Of a stretch of 64,000 bases of DNA, positions 23,601 through 34,894 are shown piece by piece. The translations under genes were made by a program, and so were the position numbers. Source of the stretch: Miscanthus floridulus (taxonomy: Eukaryota > Streptophyta > Magnoliopsida > Poales > Poaceae); contig NC_089582.1 in NCBI RefSeq assembly GCF_019320115.1, positions 124,273,259 to 124,337,258 on the forward strand, given 5' to 3'. The number at the start of each line of letters is the position of its first letter. Position 1 is the first letter of the stretch. The notes beneath the pieces were generated by a model, which was given only the letters and a program-made list of their open reading frames with translations, did not search any database and was not told the DNA's origin.

Positions 23601-25389
23601 TAGGAGTGCTTGGAAAGCAGCTATTGACGTGCCCGAACCGTGACTAGGGGCTCATGTTGGGTTTCAACTCTAGCCTACCCCAACTTGCTTGGGACTAAAA
23701 GGCTTTGTTGTTGTTGTATCAATGAAGAACCAAACTGTATGTAAAGTTTATAGAAGTGTAAACAAGCCTTTTAAAGAGTTGGCCACCACTGGGTTTGAGA
23801 GTGTTAAACTAGATTTGTTTATTTGTTGTTCATGATAACTTTCATATTACCAAAGTTAAATAACTTTTATGTGAAAAATCTCAGCTCAGGTTTTACTACT
23901 CTTCCATTCAAATTCAGAAAAAAAGCTCTTTAAAAAGGAACAACAATGGTTTGCTTAATCAGCTGTAGGTCCAGTTACACATTTGTTAGCCACTTCTATC
24001 TGATTGGGACAAAAACATGAGCAATGTAGCAAACAGATGGAATTCTGATACACATTCACACCTGCTTAGCTGTCTTAAATAGGTTTGTGAATTGTGACAG
24101 GTACGAGCATAAATGTACTGACTAAAGGATATTGTTCTGTTTTGTCTGTAGAGTGTAGATTGATAACCACATTGTATATCTTTTTGGAGTAAAGCATTTC
24201 ATAGTTTAGTAATTTACATATGCAAAGGATGTGGCTTTAATTTCTGTATTTCTCGAGTGGTCTCTTTGTCCTAACTAATACTACTGAATCACCTTTGGGG
24301 TGGTGTTTTACATTTTTTTTGGGGTATGCAATGCAGATGGACTCCCGCAGCCTTGCTGTGGAATTTGCGCCTTTGATCATGTGGCGGCAAGGTGATGCTG
24401 GCACAGATTTGCGTAACCACCTCAAGTTTACCCTGAAACCTCCTCCAAAAATTGTGGATACAACATCAAATACTGCCACATGGGACCTGTTAGGTATGTA
24501 AATTCTACTTTGTTTATTTTATTATTACAACCTCAGATTATGTAGTTGCCTCTGATCATTGTGGCATAGAGCAGTTTAGTTTGTTTGTGGCTGCCCTTGT
24601 GGTAGTTGTCTGTATCAATTGTGGCATCAATCATTTAAGTTATCAAATCTGGAATTGGCTCATGTTAGCAGAGAAAGGTACTTGCTGTCCTCTATCTTAT
24701 GGTCCAGCATGAATTAATGATTGAGATCGTGGGCCATGTGCCAACTGCCTACCAACTACCAAGTCACGAGCCAAAAGAAGTTTCAGATGCGTGGATACAT
24801 CAGCCCATCTTTGCATTACAAGAACTGGTAGACATTTAGGTCACCATTGAAAGGCATGTTAATCAGAGTTCAGCTTAGTTTCCCCCGAAGTGCATGCTTG
24901 GGCTTGTAATCATTGATATATTTTGCTTCTTGAGTAGATAGGGCATTTCCTTAAAAATTTCCGTGTCAGGATTTTTCTTAGTGTACTATCACAGTTTCAT
25001 CAGATGATTTTGCGATAAAGGGAAGTTTTAGATGATTTTCATCTGAAAATGGCTGGGCCTTGTTTGTGTGGGCCATGGATTATTCCCCAAAAGGTTTTTG
25101 GTTGTTCAGTTCATGTAGACTATTTAACCAATTGGATTTTCATAAAATATTTAGTTTCTGACACTATAGGAACTACAATCCTATTTGTTCGCAAAGACTT
25201 CTTTGTTCAACTGTTATAAACACATTAGCTGTTTAATCGATTGCAGATGAGGATGACGAGGATGCTTCATCCCAAATCCCCTTGGACGATGCTTCACCCC
25301 CAGACTACAGCTCCATTGAGGTCATCCAGTGTCTGATCGAGCATCACAATGCCATCTTCACCGACGCAAATGAAACCGTCTGGAGATGA
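20638..25389 (+). CDS. Rho GTPase-activating (RhoGAP) domain protein, complete
   Basis: Predicted to stimulate GTP hydrolysis by plant ROP/Rho GTPases. There are nine coding exons: 20638-20698, 21004-21257, 21758-21820, 21910-21928, 22304-22402, 22485-22562, 22650-22894, 24337-24493 and 25247-25389. All junctions are GT-AG and phases close to 372 aa (MPLAEPPQWRRKATDFF ... ETVWR). Residues about 25-125 are a charged, Ala/Lys-rich N-terminal part with a Gln run. The RhoGAP fold starts at VFGVPIEATV (about 133) and includes EGVNPIDVGALVKCYLASIPEPLTTF (about 198-223), PNVNYMTLEFVTALLLRVS and SLAVEFAPLIMW. The catalytic arginine-finger loop (GLFRxSG in canonical GAPs) is not obvious: that stretch reads VISGLNNEYLFKSEG, so activity needs testing. 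The pattern suggests the plant group related to Arabidopsis At5g61530. Intron 7 (1442 bp) carries a SINE and a LINE fragment. Confidence 0.93.
23138..23267 (+). mobile_element. Au-type SINE, 5' truncated, in RhoGAP intron 7
   Basis: It contains a Pol III B-box (GGTTCGAGTC, 23153-23162), the phrases GGTAAGGCTTGCCACT and CCCCGCACAGAG, and the characteristic end CACTGGGTACGCCC followed by a T run (23261-23267), as in grass Au SINEs. The 5' part with the A-box is missing or degenerate. Confidence 0.8.
23569..23716 (+). mobile_element. 5'-truncated LINE insertion (3' tail only) in RhoGAP intron 7
   Basis: 148 bp matching the 3' end of the full LINE at 27.99-33.64 kb (GATAGGAGTGCTTGGAA ... GGGTTTCAACTCTAGCC, then a TTG-repeat tail). 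It is flanked by TATCAATAAAG (23558-23568) and TATCAATGAAG (23717-23727), an 11-bp duplication with one mismatch. Confidence 0.88.
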
Positions 25390-27968
25390 TCAGCATCTCC
25401 TCTAGACCTGTCTGGTGTTAGCTCGTGCTATGTACAAGTTCCAGGTAGGAAGGTGGATTACCGCTCACTATTGTTAGGGATAAGCATTTTGGCCGGAACA
25501 TTTTTGGAGTAGGTTTGTATATACGCTAGTGTTAATTCTCCACGGGTCTAGAATCTGGTCATGTCATATCAATAAAAGTATACTTGGATGGATGTAAACC
25601 AGATGTGCTGTTTTGACCATTTGCTGAATTAGCTTATACGCTACAGTTAATCTAGGGAATTATTTTCCTGTGCATTCGCGGTTAGCTGGTGTAACATAAT
25701 AATAGCGTTTGTCTTCAAAACAAATCATTGTAGATATTGCCTTACAGGATTTCAATTTTTTTTTCTTGACGGGTTTACATAGGTTATTGAATTTGGAAGC
25801 GAATTTACTTTTGTTGTTGAAGTTGAGCAAATGGCTCTACTGCTTGAGTGCATGAGGTTACATGCGGTTTAATGTTCATTGTCCAGGTTTATCAAAGTTT
25901 GCTTACTTGTCTGTCTGACTAGACTAGGATCACATCTGTGTTTGCTTACTTGTCTGTCTGACTAGACTAGGATCACATCTGTAGACGAAAGCCGTATTCT
26001 ACTTTGGCAATTTGACTAGACTAGACTAGGATCACATCGTGTAGCAGGTATAGAAACGCCATGCCTCTCTTCATAAGGTTAGCCTAAAACTTAACGCTTA
26101 GCTCAATCTGTCAACCTATTGGAAGTGCGGTAAGCCTAATTTACGCCATTATATGGTACCTTTGGTCAGTTTTAGTTATCATTTAAGAGTTAAGACATGG
26201 ACTTTGACTTGCATGTAACTTTTATTTTTCACAAAAAACATCAACTAAAACCGACCGGGTAGTGTATAATCCTAGTAAAAAGATCAATCGGAGGTAGTAT
26301 AATCCTACTAAATTACTAGAAAACATAGGGCGTGGCGTTGCCGCGCCAGCTTATGCTGTCCCAGTAGACAGTATTGGCAATATTTGTTTAGTATATTCTT
26401 AGTATGATGGAAAAGAGGACAACGTTTGTGCTTTCAAAGCACCAGTACTCAAATTGATGGTTAGTAAACAGGAACATTTCATTGCAAGAGACATATTAGC
26501 AATCAGTGAAGAGCAAATAATTTTAAGCACCCTTGGAAATAAGCAAATTACAGCAGATTAAAGTTTATACGGATTATACACCAGAGTAATGTATTGTTTC
26601 TGTTTATTTACATTAGCGTTGCATCAAGGGTTTCACATCCGAGCATCGAGTCACAATTCCAGATATTGAGAATCCCTGGATGTAAACCTTACTAAAATGC
26701 AAAAAAATTGTTGTAGATAAACATGAACGAAGCCTGATATGTAGGGAAAATCATTAGAGTGCATTTCCGGTTGGAATTACAGAAATTAGAAGGTGAGTGT
26801 TGCCAATGCTCCATCCTTAGGGGCAAACTCATTTGTAATTGGATCTGTCTAGTGAGCAGCACACCACTGCTCCCCGTCTAGGTTCTACACTTGTTGAAGG
26901 AACATTGATGAATTGCTCCAGAAGTTGGCTCTTTGCAACACCTTGGTTATTGCCATTAAGTTTATATCTGCAATGGTTTACGATTACTAAGCAGAAAGCT
27001 GACAAATGGATTGCACAGATGGACAGACATTGCTTCCAACTAAATCAGCAACTAATCACACACACACACGGCATTCTAAATCCAGAGTATGGAATAGGGA
27101 GAAAATACTTGACGTCTTAATGCAACACAAAACCAGAATAATGCTGAGCCATTTAATTTAGTATAAACGAAAAGCAGAAGGCTAAAAGCAACTAACTTTC
27201 AAATCTAAAGATACAATTACCAGTTTTCAGTATTCTTAACACAAATGTATGCATCTCTCCTGCATGTTCTCAAGAAAAAACTATAGCAGAAAAGTAGAGA
27301 GTACAGTGCCGCAAATGAGCACACTGCTCAAAGTGAAAGAAAAGCTACAGCTTGCTTTACCAGATAAAAGGGCATGGTCTGCTAACTCTTGTAGTTTTAA
27401 CTGCAGTGAAATGCACAAAAAAAACTGCGTTGATCTTTAGAACTCTGGAACAGAGAAAACATGATAGGCATGCAGATCAGGATATAGTAGTACTTTCTAT
27501 GGCATCTCAGCAAATATCCTACACTACTCTAAGATAATTTATTAATAGACCAAAAGGAAATAAGAGAAAGTATTATATGACATATTGCAAGTGATAGATA
27601 GAAGGCAGGTGGGGGTCTCCCCTGCTGTATATAAAGTCCAAAAAAAAAAGATAGAAGGCGGCTTTTGTGATACCACTAAATTGGCAAAACTATTGTAGGT
27701 CCTGCAAACATGTCACAACCAGCACGTCATAATTCCCAGTTTAAATGAGCTATCATTGTGCTGTGCTTAGTAGAAGCAGTCTAAACAGGGAACAGAATTT
27801 GTCTAAACATATGGAGAACTTATTAGCATTTCAAAATTTGATACTAAGTAGGTACTAGTGGGGCACTTGTTCGAGCAGGCAGCAAAGCAGTAACATGAGT
27901 CTTGGACAAAGCACCATTTTACGATACAAAGGAGAGGACTATCGACAGTAGGTGTATTTGTGTAGAAC
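25390..27968. other. RhoGAP 3'UTR and intergenic region
   Basis: A polyadenylation signal AATAAA is at 25571-25576. A 43-bp direct repeat (25897-25939 and 25940-25982) is followed by a partial third copy. A Stowaway-like end (CGGAGGTAGTA) lies near 26.29 kb. A tiny retroposed insert is listed separately (27607). No gene is recognised in the rest. Confidence 0.55.
27607..27649 (+). mobile_element. 43-bp retroposed insert with poly(A) and target duplication
   Basis: A short segment (AGGTGGGGGTCTCCCC ... ATAAAGTCC followed by an A run) is flanked by GATAGAAGGC at 27597-27606 and 27650-27659. The A tail and 10-bp duplication indicate an extremely 5'-truncated LINE-mediated insertion. Confidence 0.65.
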
Positions 27969-27986
27969 AAAGTAATATGGTGAGAA
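27969..27986. repeat. 18-bp target site duplication of the LINE, left
   Basis: AAAGTAATATGGTGAGAA is found at 27969-27986 and exactly again at 33638-33655. Confidence 0.93.
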
Positions 27987-28150
27987 ACTCCGCCTATGGT
28001 GGGGCGCCTTTGGTGTCCCAGCATAGCAGGTCCCAAGCCCTGATAAAGGAGGAGGGTTGTGTTAGGCGTGGCGAGCCAATGTAAAAACTTAGCCACTTAA
28101 ATGGAGATGAAACCCGAAAGAAAATCGTTGGGGCGTAACCCTCTTAGCGA

Positions 28151-28330
28151 CGCGCCATATCGGAACCCGGGTATGGTGTTAAATGGGCAAGGGCCGGGTC
28201 GTCACCCCCATGACGCGCCGTGTCGTGATCTGGGCATGGTGTCAAGTAACCAAGGATCGGGTCGTCGCTTCCTTAGTGGCGCGCTACATCGGCGCCCGGG
28301 TGTAGTGAAAAATGAGCAAGGGTCTTCGCA
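28151..28330 (+). repeat. Three tandem repeats (about 60 bp) at the LINE 5' end
   Basis: Three diverged copies of a unit of the type GCGCC-TATCGG-CCCGGGTATGGTG ... GGGCCGGGTCGTC, starting near 28150, 28213 and 28276. They are also translatable as a repeated G/R-rich peptide at the start of the LINE frame. Confidence 0.75.
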
Positions 28331-30198
28331 TCAGAGTCGACGGGTGCGAAGGGTAAGGAAGCTAGTCGAACCAACTAGGATCCATTTAGGTAGTTGAAAT
28401 GTAGGGTCACTTACAGGTAAGTTAAGAGAATTAGTTGATACCGCGACTAGGAGGCGTGTAAATATATTATGCGTTCAAGAGACTAAATGGAAGGGTCAGA
28501 AGGCGAAGGAGGTGGACAATACAGGTTTCAAGCTTTGGTACACAGGGACAGTCGCGAATAGAAATAGAGTAGGAGTTTTGATTGATAAGAGCCTCAAGAA
28601 TAGTGTGGTGGGAGTGAGAAGGCAAGGAGATAGGATTATCTTAGTCAAGCTAGTCGTTGGTGATATGGTCTTGAACGTAATTAGTGCGTATGCCCCCCAA
28701 GTAGGCCTCGACGAGAGTGCTAAGAGACAGTTCTGAGAAGACTTAGATGGCCTGGTTAGAGCTATACCTAGTAGTGAGAAGCTTTTTATAGGAGGGACAA
28801 GCGCAGGTTTCGAGGCAGTTCATGGAGGTTTTGGGTATGGTAGTAGGAATCAGGAGGGGGAGGAAGTTTTGGACTTCACGATAGCTTTTGACTTGATGAT
28901 AGCCAACACTTTCTTTAGAAAGAGAGAATCTTATCTAGTGACCTTCAGTAGCGGATAACACTGTAGCCAGATTGACTTTGTCCTCGCAAGAAGAAAGGAC
29001 AAACGAGCATGCTTGGATTGCAAGGTGATACCAGGGGAGTGTGTTGTTTCTCAACATAAGCTTTTGGTGGTAGATTTTCGTTTTCAGGTGCGTGCCCGTA
29101 GAGATAAACAAGCTAAGATTGAAAGAACAAAGTGGTGGAAACTAAAAAGGGAGACGTCAGAGGTATTTAGGGAAAGGGTTATCAAAGAGGGCTCTTGGAA
29201 GGAAGAAGACGACATAAACAATATGTGGGACAAGATGGCAACCAACATTCGGAAGGTAGCCTCAGAGGTGTGTAGAGTAACCAAAGGAAGGGGACGCGAG
29301 GCTAAAGATACTTGGTGGTGGAACGAGGAAGTCCAAAGGGCTATTAAGGAGAAGAAAGAATGCTATAGACGCTTGTACCATGACAGGAGTGTGGACAACA
29401 TAGAGAAGTATAAGGTGGTAAAGAAGACTGCAAAGCGAGCTGTAAGTGTGGCAAAGGGTAGAGCGTACGAGGATCTTTACCAACATTTGAGTACGAAGGA
29501 AGGAGAGAAGGACATTTATAGGATGGCTAGGGTTCGTGAGAGAAAGACACAGGACCTCAACCAAGTTAAGTGCATTAAGGATGAAAGGGAGCATCTCTTG
29601 GTAAAGGAGAATGAGATCCGACATCGATGGCAAGAGTATTTTGACAAATTATTCAATGGTGAGAATATGGACACAACCTTTCAGTTGGATGACTTTTTTG
29701 ATGACACCAATAGGCGCTTTGTGCGGAGAATCCAAGAATCTGAGGTCAGAGAGGCGTTGAAAAGGATGAAAGGAGGTAAAGCGATGGGACCGGATGGTAT
29801 CCCAATCGAGGTGTGGAGATGCCTTGGGGACATAGCTGTAGTATGGTTAATCAAGCTGTTCAACCATATTTTTTGATCGAACAAGATGCCTGATGAGTGG
29901 AGGAGAAGTATATTGGTACCGATCTACAAGAATAAAGGGGATATTCAAAGTTGTACAAATTACCAGGGAATTAAGTTGATGAGCCATACTATGAAGCTAT
30001 GGGAGAGAGTTATCGAGCATCGCTTGAGAGCAATAACGTGGGTCTCTATGAACCAATTTGGTTTTATGCCCGGAAGGTCAACCATGGAAGCCATTTTCTT
30101 AATAAGACAAGTTATGGAGCGGTATAGGGAGAAGAAGAAGGACCTACACATGGTTTTTATTGACTTAGAGAAGGCTTATGATAAAATACCAAGGAATG

Positions 30199-32555
30199 TG
30201 AAAGGTCCTTGTTTGGTTTTGGTAATTGAGTGACAACCTAGGTGGACTAATTGTGTTTATGTGAGATACACAGGTGATTAGTCCACAGGTACATGTGTGT
30301 GAGCAACATATGCCATGAAGGTGAAAATGGCTTGGAGATGTTGCAAAGCTCACACATGTGATGATGAAGGAGCTTAAATGCACATGAGACATGACATTGA
30401 GTCATGTGATCAAGGTGGAGAAGATCAAGACAAGACTTGGCTTGATGGACCGGTTGCAAGCGTGAAGGGCAAGTCGAAGGCTTTGGAGTGATGGACCGCG
30501 TGGCGGTGAAGCTTGAGCAAGACTTGGCGCCGATGGACGATGGCAACGGTGAAGAGCAAGTAGAGTCAAGATCGATGAACCAATATGATCATGTGATGAT
30601 ATGAAGTGGATCATATCATTGTTGATCGTGTTGGTGCATGTGTTGCATCAACATTGGAGGAGATGGAATGGAATGCGCAAGACAAAGGTATAACCTAGGG
30701 CATTTCATTTCACCGGTCATAGGTGTGTAGAGAAGTTTATGACCGGGTTTAGGATAGATGGCCGTACTATCAAGAGGGGCAAACTTGTTTGCATATCGGT
30801 CATCTAGTGCCACTCGAGTGATCTAACTTTGCATTGTCGCTAGGATCGAGTGACGTGGCAAGTTGAGTGGCTAACATCCTTTGGGAAATGATTGTGAAAA
30901 GCTAACACACATACACATGGTGGTGTACACTTGGTGGTGTTGGCACATTTACAAAGGAGGTGGTGTTTGCAGGGGTGTTGGCACATTTACAAATGGAATG
31001 TCTATTTTCTATTACGCCGGATACAAATTCTTGGTGGTTAGCACATTGGTGCAAGGGTGAAGAAGTTAGAAGTGAAAACGAGTTGGTCGCGAAGATGCCG
31101 GCGTCGGTCAACTGACCGGACGCTGGATCTGAATGCACCGGACGCTGGCAGGCTGCGTCCGGTCGCGCTGACGTACGGTGACGCAGTTGCTGGAGAGTGA
31201 CCGGACGCTGGCTGCGTCCGATCGCGTTCAATCGGACGCGTCCGGTCATGCTCGGGAGCTTACTGGAAATGACCGGACACTGGGGGTTCAGCGTCCGGTC
31301 AGTTGAGTGCTGCTGCGTCCGGTCAGGTCAAGTGACCGTTGGAACCGGGACACGTGGTCGTCTGCGAGCGACCGGACGCTGAGGTCCAGCGTCCGGTCAA
31401 CACGACCAGAGCGTCCGGTCGGCCCGACCGTTGCCCAGTGAAGGGGTAACGGCTAGTTTAGCCCTTGGGGCTATAAATAGAAGTGGCCCTCGGCCATGGC
31501 TGGCGTGGAGCACCTCAAGGGACTTAGTGTCCATGCTTGAGAGTGCTTGGGAGCCCTCCATCACACATATACTTGATAGTGATCATTCGATTGTGTGAGT
31601 GAGCGATTCTAGTGCGATTGCATCGTGAGGTTGCATCGAGTGGCACTAGGTGATCGAGTTGCAAGCCGGTGGTGCTTGTTACTCTTGGAGGTTGCCACCT
31701 CCTAGACGGCTTGGTGGTGGTCTCCGTCGAAGCGCGCAAGAAGCTTGTGCGGCGCTCCGGAGAAGTGCTTGTGAGGGGCATTGTGCTCGCCCCGCGGGAG
31801 CCACGAAGAGCAACTCTAGTAAAGCGTGTCATTGAGCTACCCTCACTCAAGGGGTAGGTTCTTGCGGCGCCCGACGTGCGGGCTTAGCGGGTGATGCTAA
31901 TTAGCCGCCGAACCACCAAGTGAGCGGTCGACACAACGGGGACTAGCGTGTTGGCAAACACGTGAACCTCGGGAGAAAAATCATCGTGTCAACCTTGTTC
32001 TTCCCGTTGGTTTACATCCCCATTACACAAGCTTGCAATTACTTTTATACATATTAAGCTTGTGTAGTTGCTCTTGTAATTAGATAGCTTGTGTAGCTTG
32101 CTAATTACCTTCTTGCTTGTGTAGCATAGAAGTAGCTCCCTTGCGTGGCTAATTTGGTTTTAGTAACCTTGTTAGTCACATTGCTTAGTTTGTGTAGCTA
32201 AGTATTTGCGCTCTCTAATTAGGCATTGGTTGCCTTGTTATTAAGCATTGCTAGTGAGCTTAGTTAGCTTTGTGCTTTTGCTTACTAGCATGTGTAGGAG
32301 CTCCCTTGTTGCTTAAAGTACTAGTGGCATAGGTTTGTGTGACCTTGCTCCTAGAATTGTTTAGGAGAGCTCTAGCTAGCCCGGCACCTTTGTTGCATAA
32401 TTGTTATCTTTGCAAGGTGCTAGTGAACATATATAGTGGGGTATAGTCTTGGCTAGACCGATAGTTTTAATTCCGCATTTATATCGGTTAGCCGACGCGA
32501 TTAAGTTTTAGAAAAGACTATTCACCCCCCCTCTAGTCACCATCTCGACCCTTCA
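30199..32555 (+). mobile_element. Solo LTR (SIRE-like family) inside the LINE reverse transcriptase
   Basis: It starts TGAAAGGTCCTTGTTTGG, ends ATCTCGACCCTTCA, and has a perfect 5-bp duplication GAATG (30194-30198 and 32556-32560). TATAAATA is at 31472-31479, preceded by an array of about 13 GACCGGACGC/GCGTCCGGTC motifs (31095-31430). There is no internal sequence. The same family is present inverted at 57900-60172, and parts (CAGTGAAGGGGTA, CCGCCGAACCACCAAGTG, ACACAACGGGGACTAGCGTG) match the LTRs at 45.9 and 54.4 kb. Confidence 0.92.
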
Positions 32556-33655
32556 GAATGTTATGTGGTGGGCTTTGAACAAACATAAAGTCCCAACGAA
32601 GTACGTTGGGCTCATTAAGGACATGTACAACAATGTTGTGACTAGAGTTCGAACAAGTGATGGAGACACGGATGACTTCCCGATTAGGATAGAACTACAT
32701 CAAGGGTCAACTTTGAGCCCTTATTTGTTTGCTTTAGTGATGAATGAGGTCACAAGGGACATATAAGGGGACATCCCTTGGTGTATGCTTTTCGCGGACG
32801 ATGTAGTGCTAGTTGATGAAAGCCGAACAGGAGTGAATCAGAAACTGGAGTTATGGCGGGAGACTTTGGAGTCCAAAGGTTTTAGACTTAGTAGAACTAA
32901 AACTGAGTATATGAGATGTGACTTCGGCACTACTACTCGGGAGGAGGAAGATGTTAGTTTGGAATGTCAAGTAGTGCCTAGGAAGGATATCTTTCGATAT
33001 TTAGGATCAATGCTACAGAGGGATGGGGATATTGATGAAGATGTTAGCCATAGAATCAAAGCAGGGTGGATGAAGTGGCGGCAAGCATCTGGTGTCCTAT
33101 GTGACAAAAGGGTACCACAGAAGCTAAAAGGCAAGTTTTATAGGACGGCGATTAGACCTGCTATGTTGTATGGTGCAGAATGTTGGCCTACGAAAAGATG
33201 ACATATTCAACAGCTAAGTGTCGCGGAAATGCGTATGTTGCGTTGGATTTGCGGTCATACAAGAAGGGATCGAGTTTGGAACAATGATATACGTGAGAGA
33301 TTAGGGGTAGCGCCAATTGAAGAAAAACTTGTCCAACACCGGTTGAGATGGTTTGGACATGTGCAACGGAGACCTCCAGATGCACCGGTGCATAGTGGAA
33401 TCCTAAGTCAGGATGGTAACGTGAAGAGAGGCAGAGGAAGACTGAAGTTGACTTGGGTACAGGCAATAAAAGGAGACTTGAAATGATGAAATATATCCAA
33501 AGACTTAGCCTTAGATAGGAGTGCTTGGAAGACAGCTATTCACGTGCCTGAACCTTGATTGCTTCTGTTGGGTTTCAACTCTAGCCTACCCTAACTTGTT
33601 TGGGACTTAAATGCTTTGTTGTTGTTGTTGTTGTTGTAAAGTAATATGGTGAGAA

Positions 33656-34455
33656 TTAAGCTTAACTTTCCAGAAAAACTTTAGTATCAAACTAATCCAA
33701 TTTCACTTGAAATGCATGTACAAGACAAAATTGAGATGCGCAGATCACAATTCCATTGTATCATGAAACAATGGTTTAGTGGTAAAGTACCGCGGTTCAA
33801 TGACAGTAAGTGAGACTTCAATTTAGTCATGAAGCAATAAGACATATGAGTAGGCATTAATTTCTGAGGAACTGATGAAGTGGATGTACTATTATTTTCA
33901 GAAATAGCAAAACTAAAATGCAAAGGCTCAACTATTTTAGAGATATTAGTAGAAACCAGTCTTATGTTGCATAATTAAATAGTTAACAGATATAATGTGA
34001 ACACACTTCCAGTTTTGCTGAAATGAATTTGAGAAAATGTATCTTTGTAGATGGGGCTGCAACAATGGTATTGCAACTACGGGTATTTCAGCATCATGGA
34101 ATCACCATGCAGGTAAAGAATTTTTATTTTTTGTTACCCTTTTTGTTTTGCTTAATCAATGACTCCACGAAGATAGCCAGAGTATCAAGACACGCTAGCC
34201 TCTACCATGTGTATTTCAGTGTATTCAGGATAGATTTTGATGTTGTTGATCCACACGACATAGCATGTATATCTAGCCATCTAGGGAGACATTATGTCAA
34301 ACAGTTAGCATGTATGCTTCAAAAAAAAAGTTAGCATGAATGACTGCATAATAGGAGCTCACATCACTACCGAGAGGTAAAAGAAAGAAAAATCAACTAT
34401 GACTCACAACGACCAGGATGAGTGATAATGATTTGACAATGCCGATCATAAGTCA
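33656..34455. other. Intergenic DNA, nothing recognised
   Basis: AT-rich single-copy-looking sequence after the LINE target duplication. No open frame with family features, RNA gene or clear repeat was found. Confidence 0.5.
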
Positions 34456-34561
34456 TTAGCGAGGTGGAGATGAAGCTGCAGTGCAGAGCACGCAACTACC
34501 CTTTTTGGCCACCGCGGCCTTCAGGAACACCATCCTCCACGTCCGATTTTCCCGCTTGAGG

Positions 34562-34894
34562 TCACGACACCAGGATGGAACCCAGCAACACCACCGCTGC
34601 CGCACGGGACAGCCATGCTCGGGACATGTGCTGGGGACGGAAGGACCGCCGCCGGCATGACGCCGCGGGAGAAGTCGGATAAGGCGGAGGCCCGGAATGC
34701 GGGAGATGTAGTCGCCCAAGCAGCAGCGAGGTCACGGGCGTAGGGAAGCCCTTGGTCCGGCGCCGAGCCGCATCACCGGTGGAGCACCGCGCCGCCTTGC
34801 TCGGGTTTTTCCTGCTCTTCCATTCGAAGATTCTCGACAGCTTTCGGGTCAGCACCCGAACTGACCCGCAATCGGACGGACGAGGCTGTGGCAT
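34562..34894 (-). CDS. Hypothetical short open frame (110 aa), doubtful
   Basis: GC-rich minus-strand frame MPQPRPSDCGSV ... SILVS, Arg/Ser/Pro-rich, with no domain I recognise. A second overlapping minus-strand frame (34719-34456) is equally open, so the openness may simply reflect GC content. The ATG lies at the very edge of an inverted-repeat MITE, so an original upstream promoter would be displaced. It could be an exon or relic of a gene fragment. Kept only because GC content and length differ from the flanks. Confidence 0.2.
   Translation of the reverse strand: MPQPRPSDCGSVRVLTRKLSRIFEWKSRKNPSKAARCSTGDAARRRTKGFPTPVTSLLLGRLHLPHSGPPPYPTSPAASCRRRSFRPQHMSRAWLSRAAAVVLLGSILVS

Larger units (their letters stand above)
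28101..33486 (+). pseudogene. LINE endonuclease-reverse transcriptase ORF, broken
   Basis: The frame opens near 28101. The APE-type endonuclease part shows CVQETKWKGQKA, SAYAPQVG and an internal deletion where the usual GD-N-H motif should stand (IGGTSAGFEAVHGGFG, about 28.79 kb), then SQIDFVL. A charged linker leads into RT: GGKAMGPDGIPIEVW (29.78 kb), [25 protein letters not shown], and motif [10 protein letters not shown] (30.16 kb). The solo LTR lies here. RT resumes with HQGSTLSPYLFALVM (motif B, 32.70 kb), [12 protein letters not shown] (motif C, 32.79 kb) and the thumb/tail to the stop codon just after 33486. In-frame stops replace Trp or Gln at several places (near 28394, 28736, 28958, 29874, 32764, 33199). 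Not functional. Confidence 0.88.
27987..33637 (+). mobile_element. L1-type LINE retrotransposon, split by a solo LTR
   Basis: A non-LTR element flanked by a perfect 18-bp duplication and ending in a TTG-repeat tail (33617-33637). Without the nested LTR it is about 3.3 kb. It encodes an endonuclease/reverse-transcriptase protein with stop codons. Because it starts directly after the duplication with tandem leader repeats and the open frame, it may be full length. A 5'-truncated relative lies in the RhoGAP intron. Confidence 0.92.

Noticed and set aside
31095..31430. CRISPR-like repeated motif
   Set aside because: Units are irregularly spaced, occur in both directions, lie in an LTR of a plant genome, and there are no cas genes.
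33188..33466. Minus-strand frame over the LINE 3' part
   Set aside because: Shadow of the LINE reverse-transcriptase tail.
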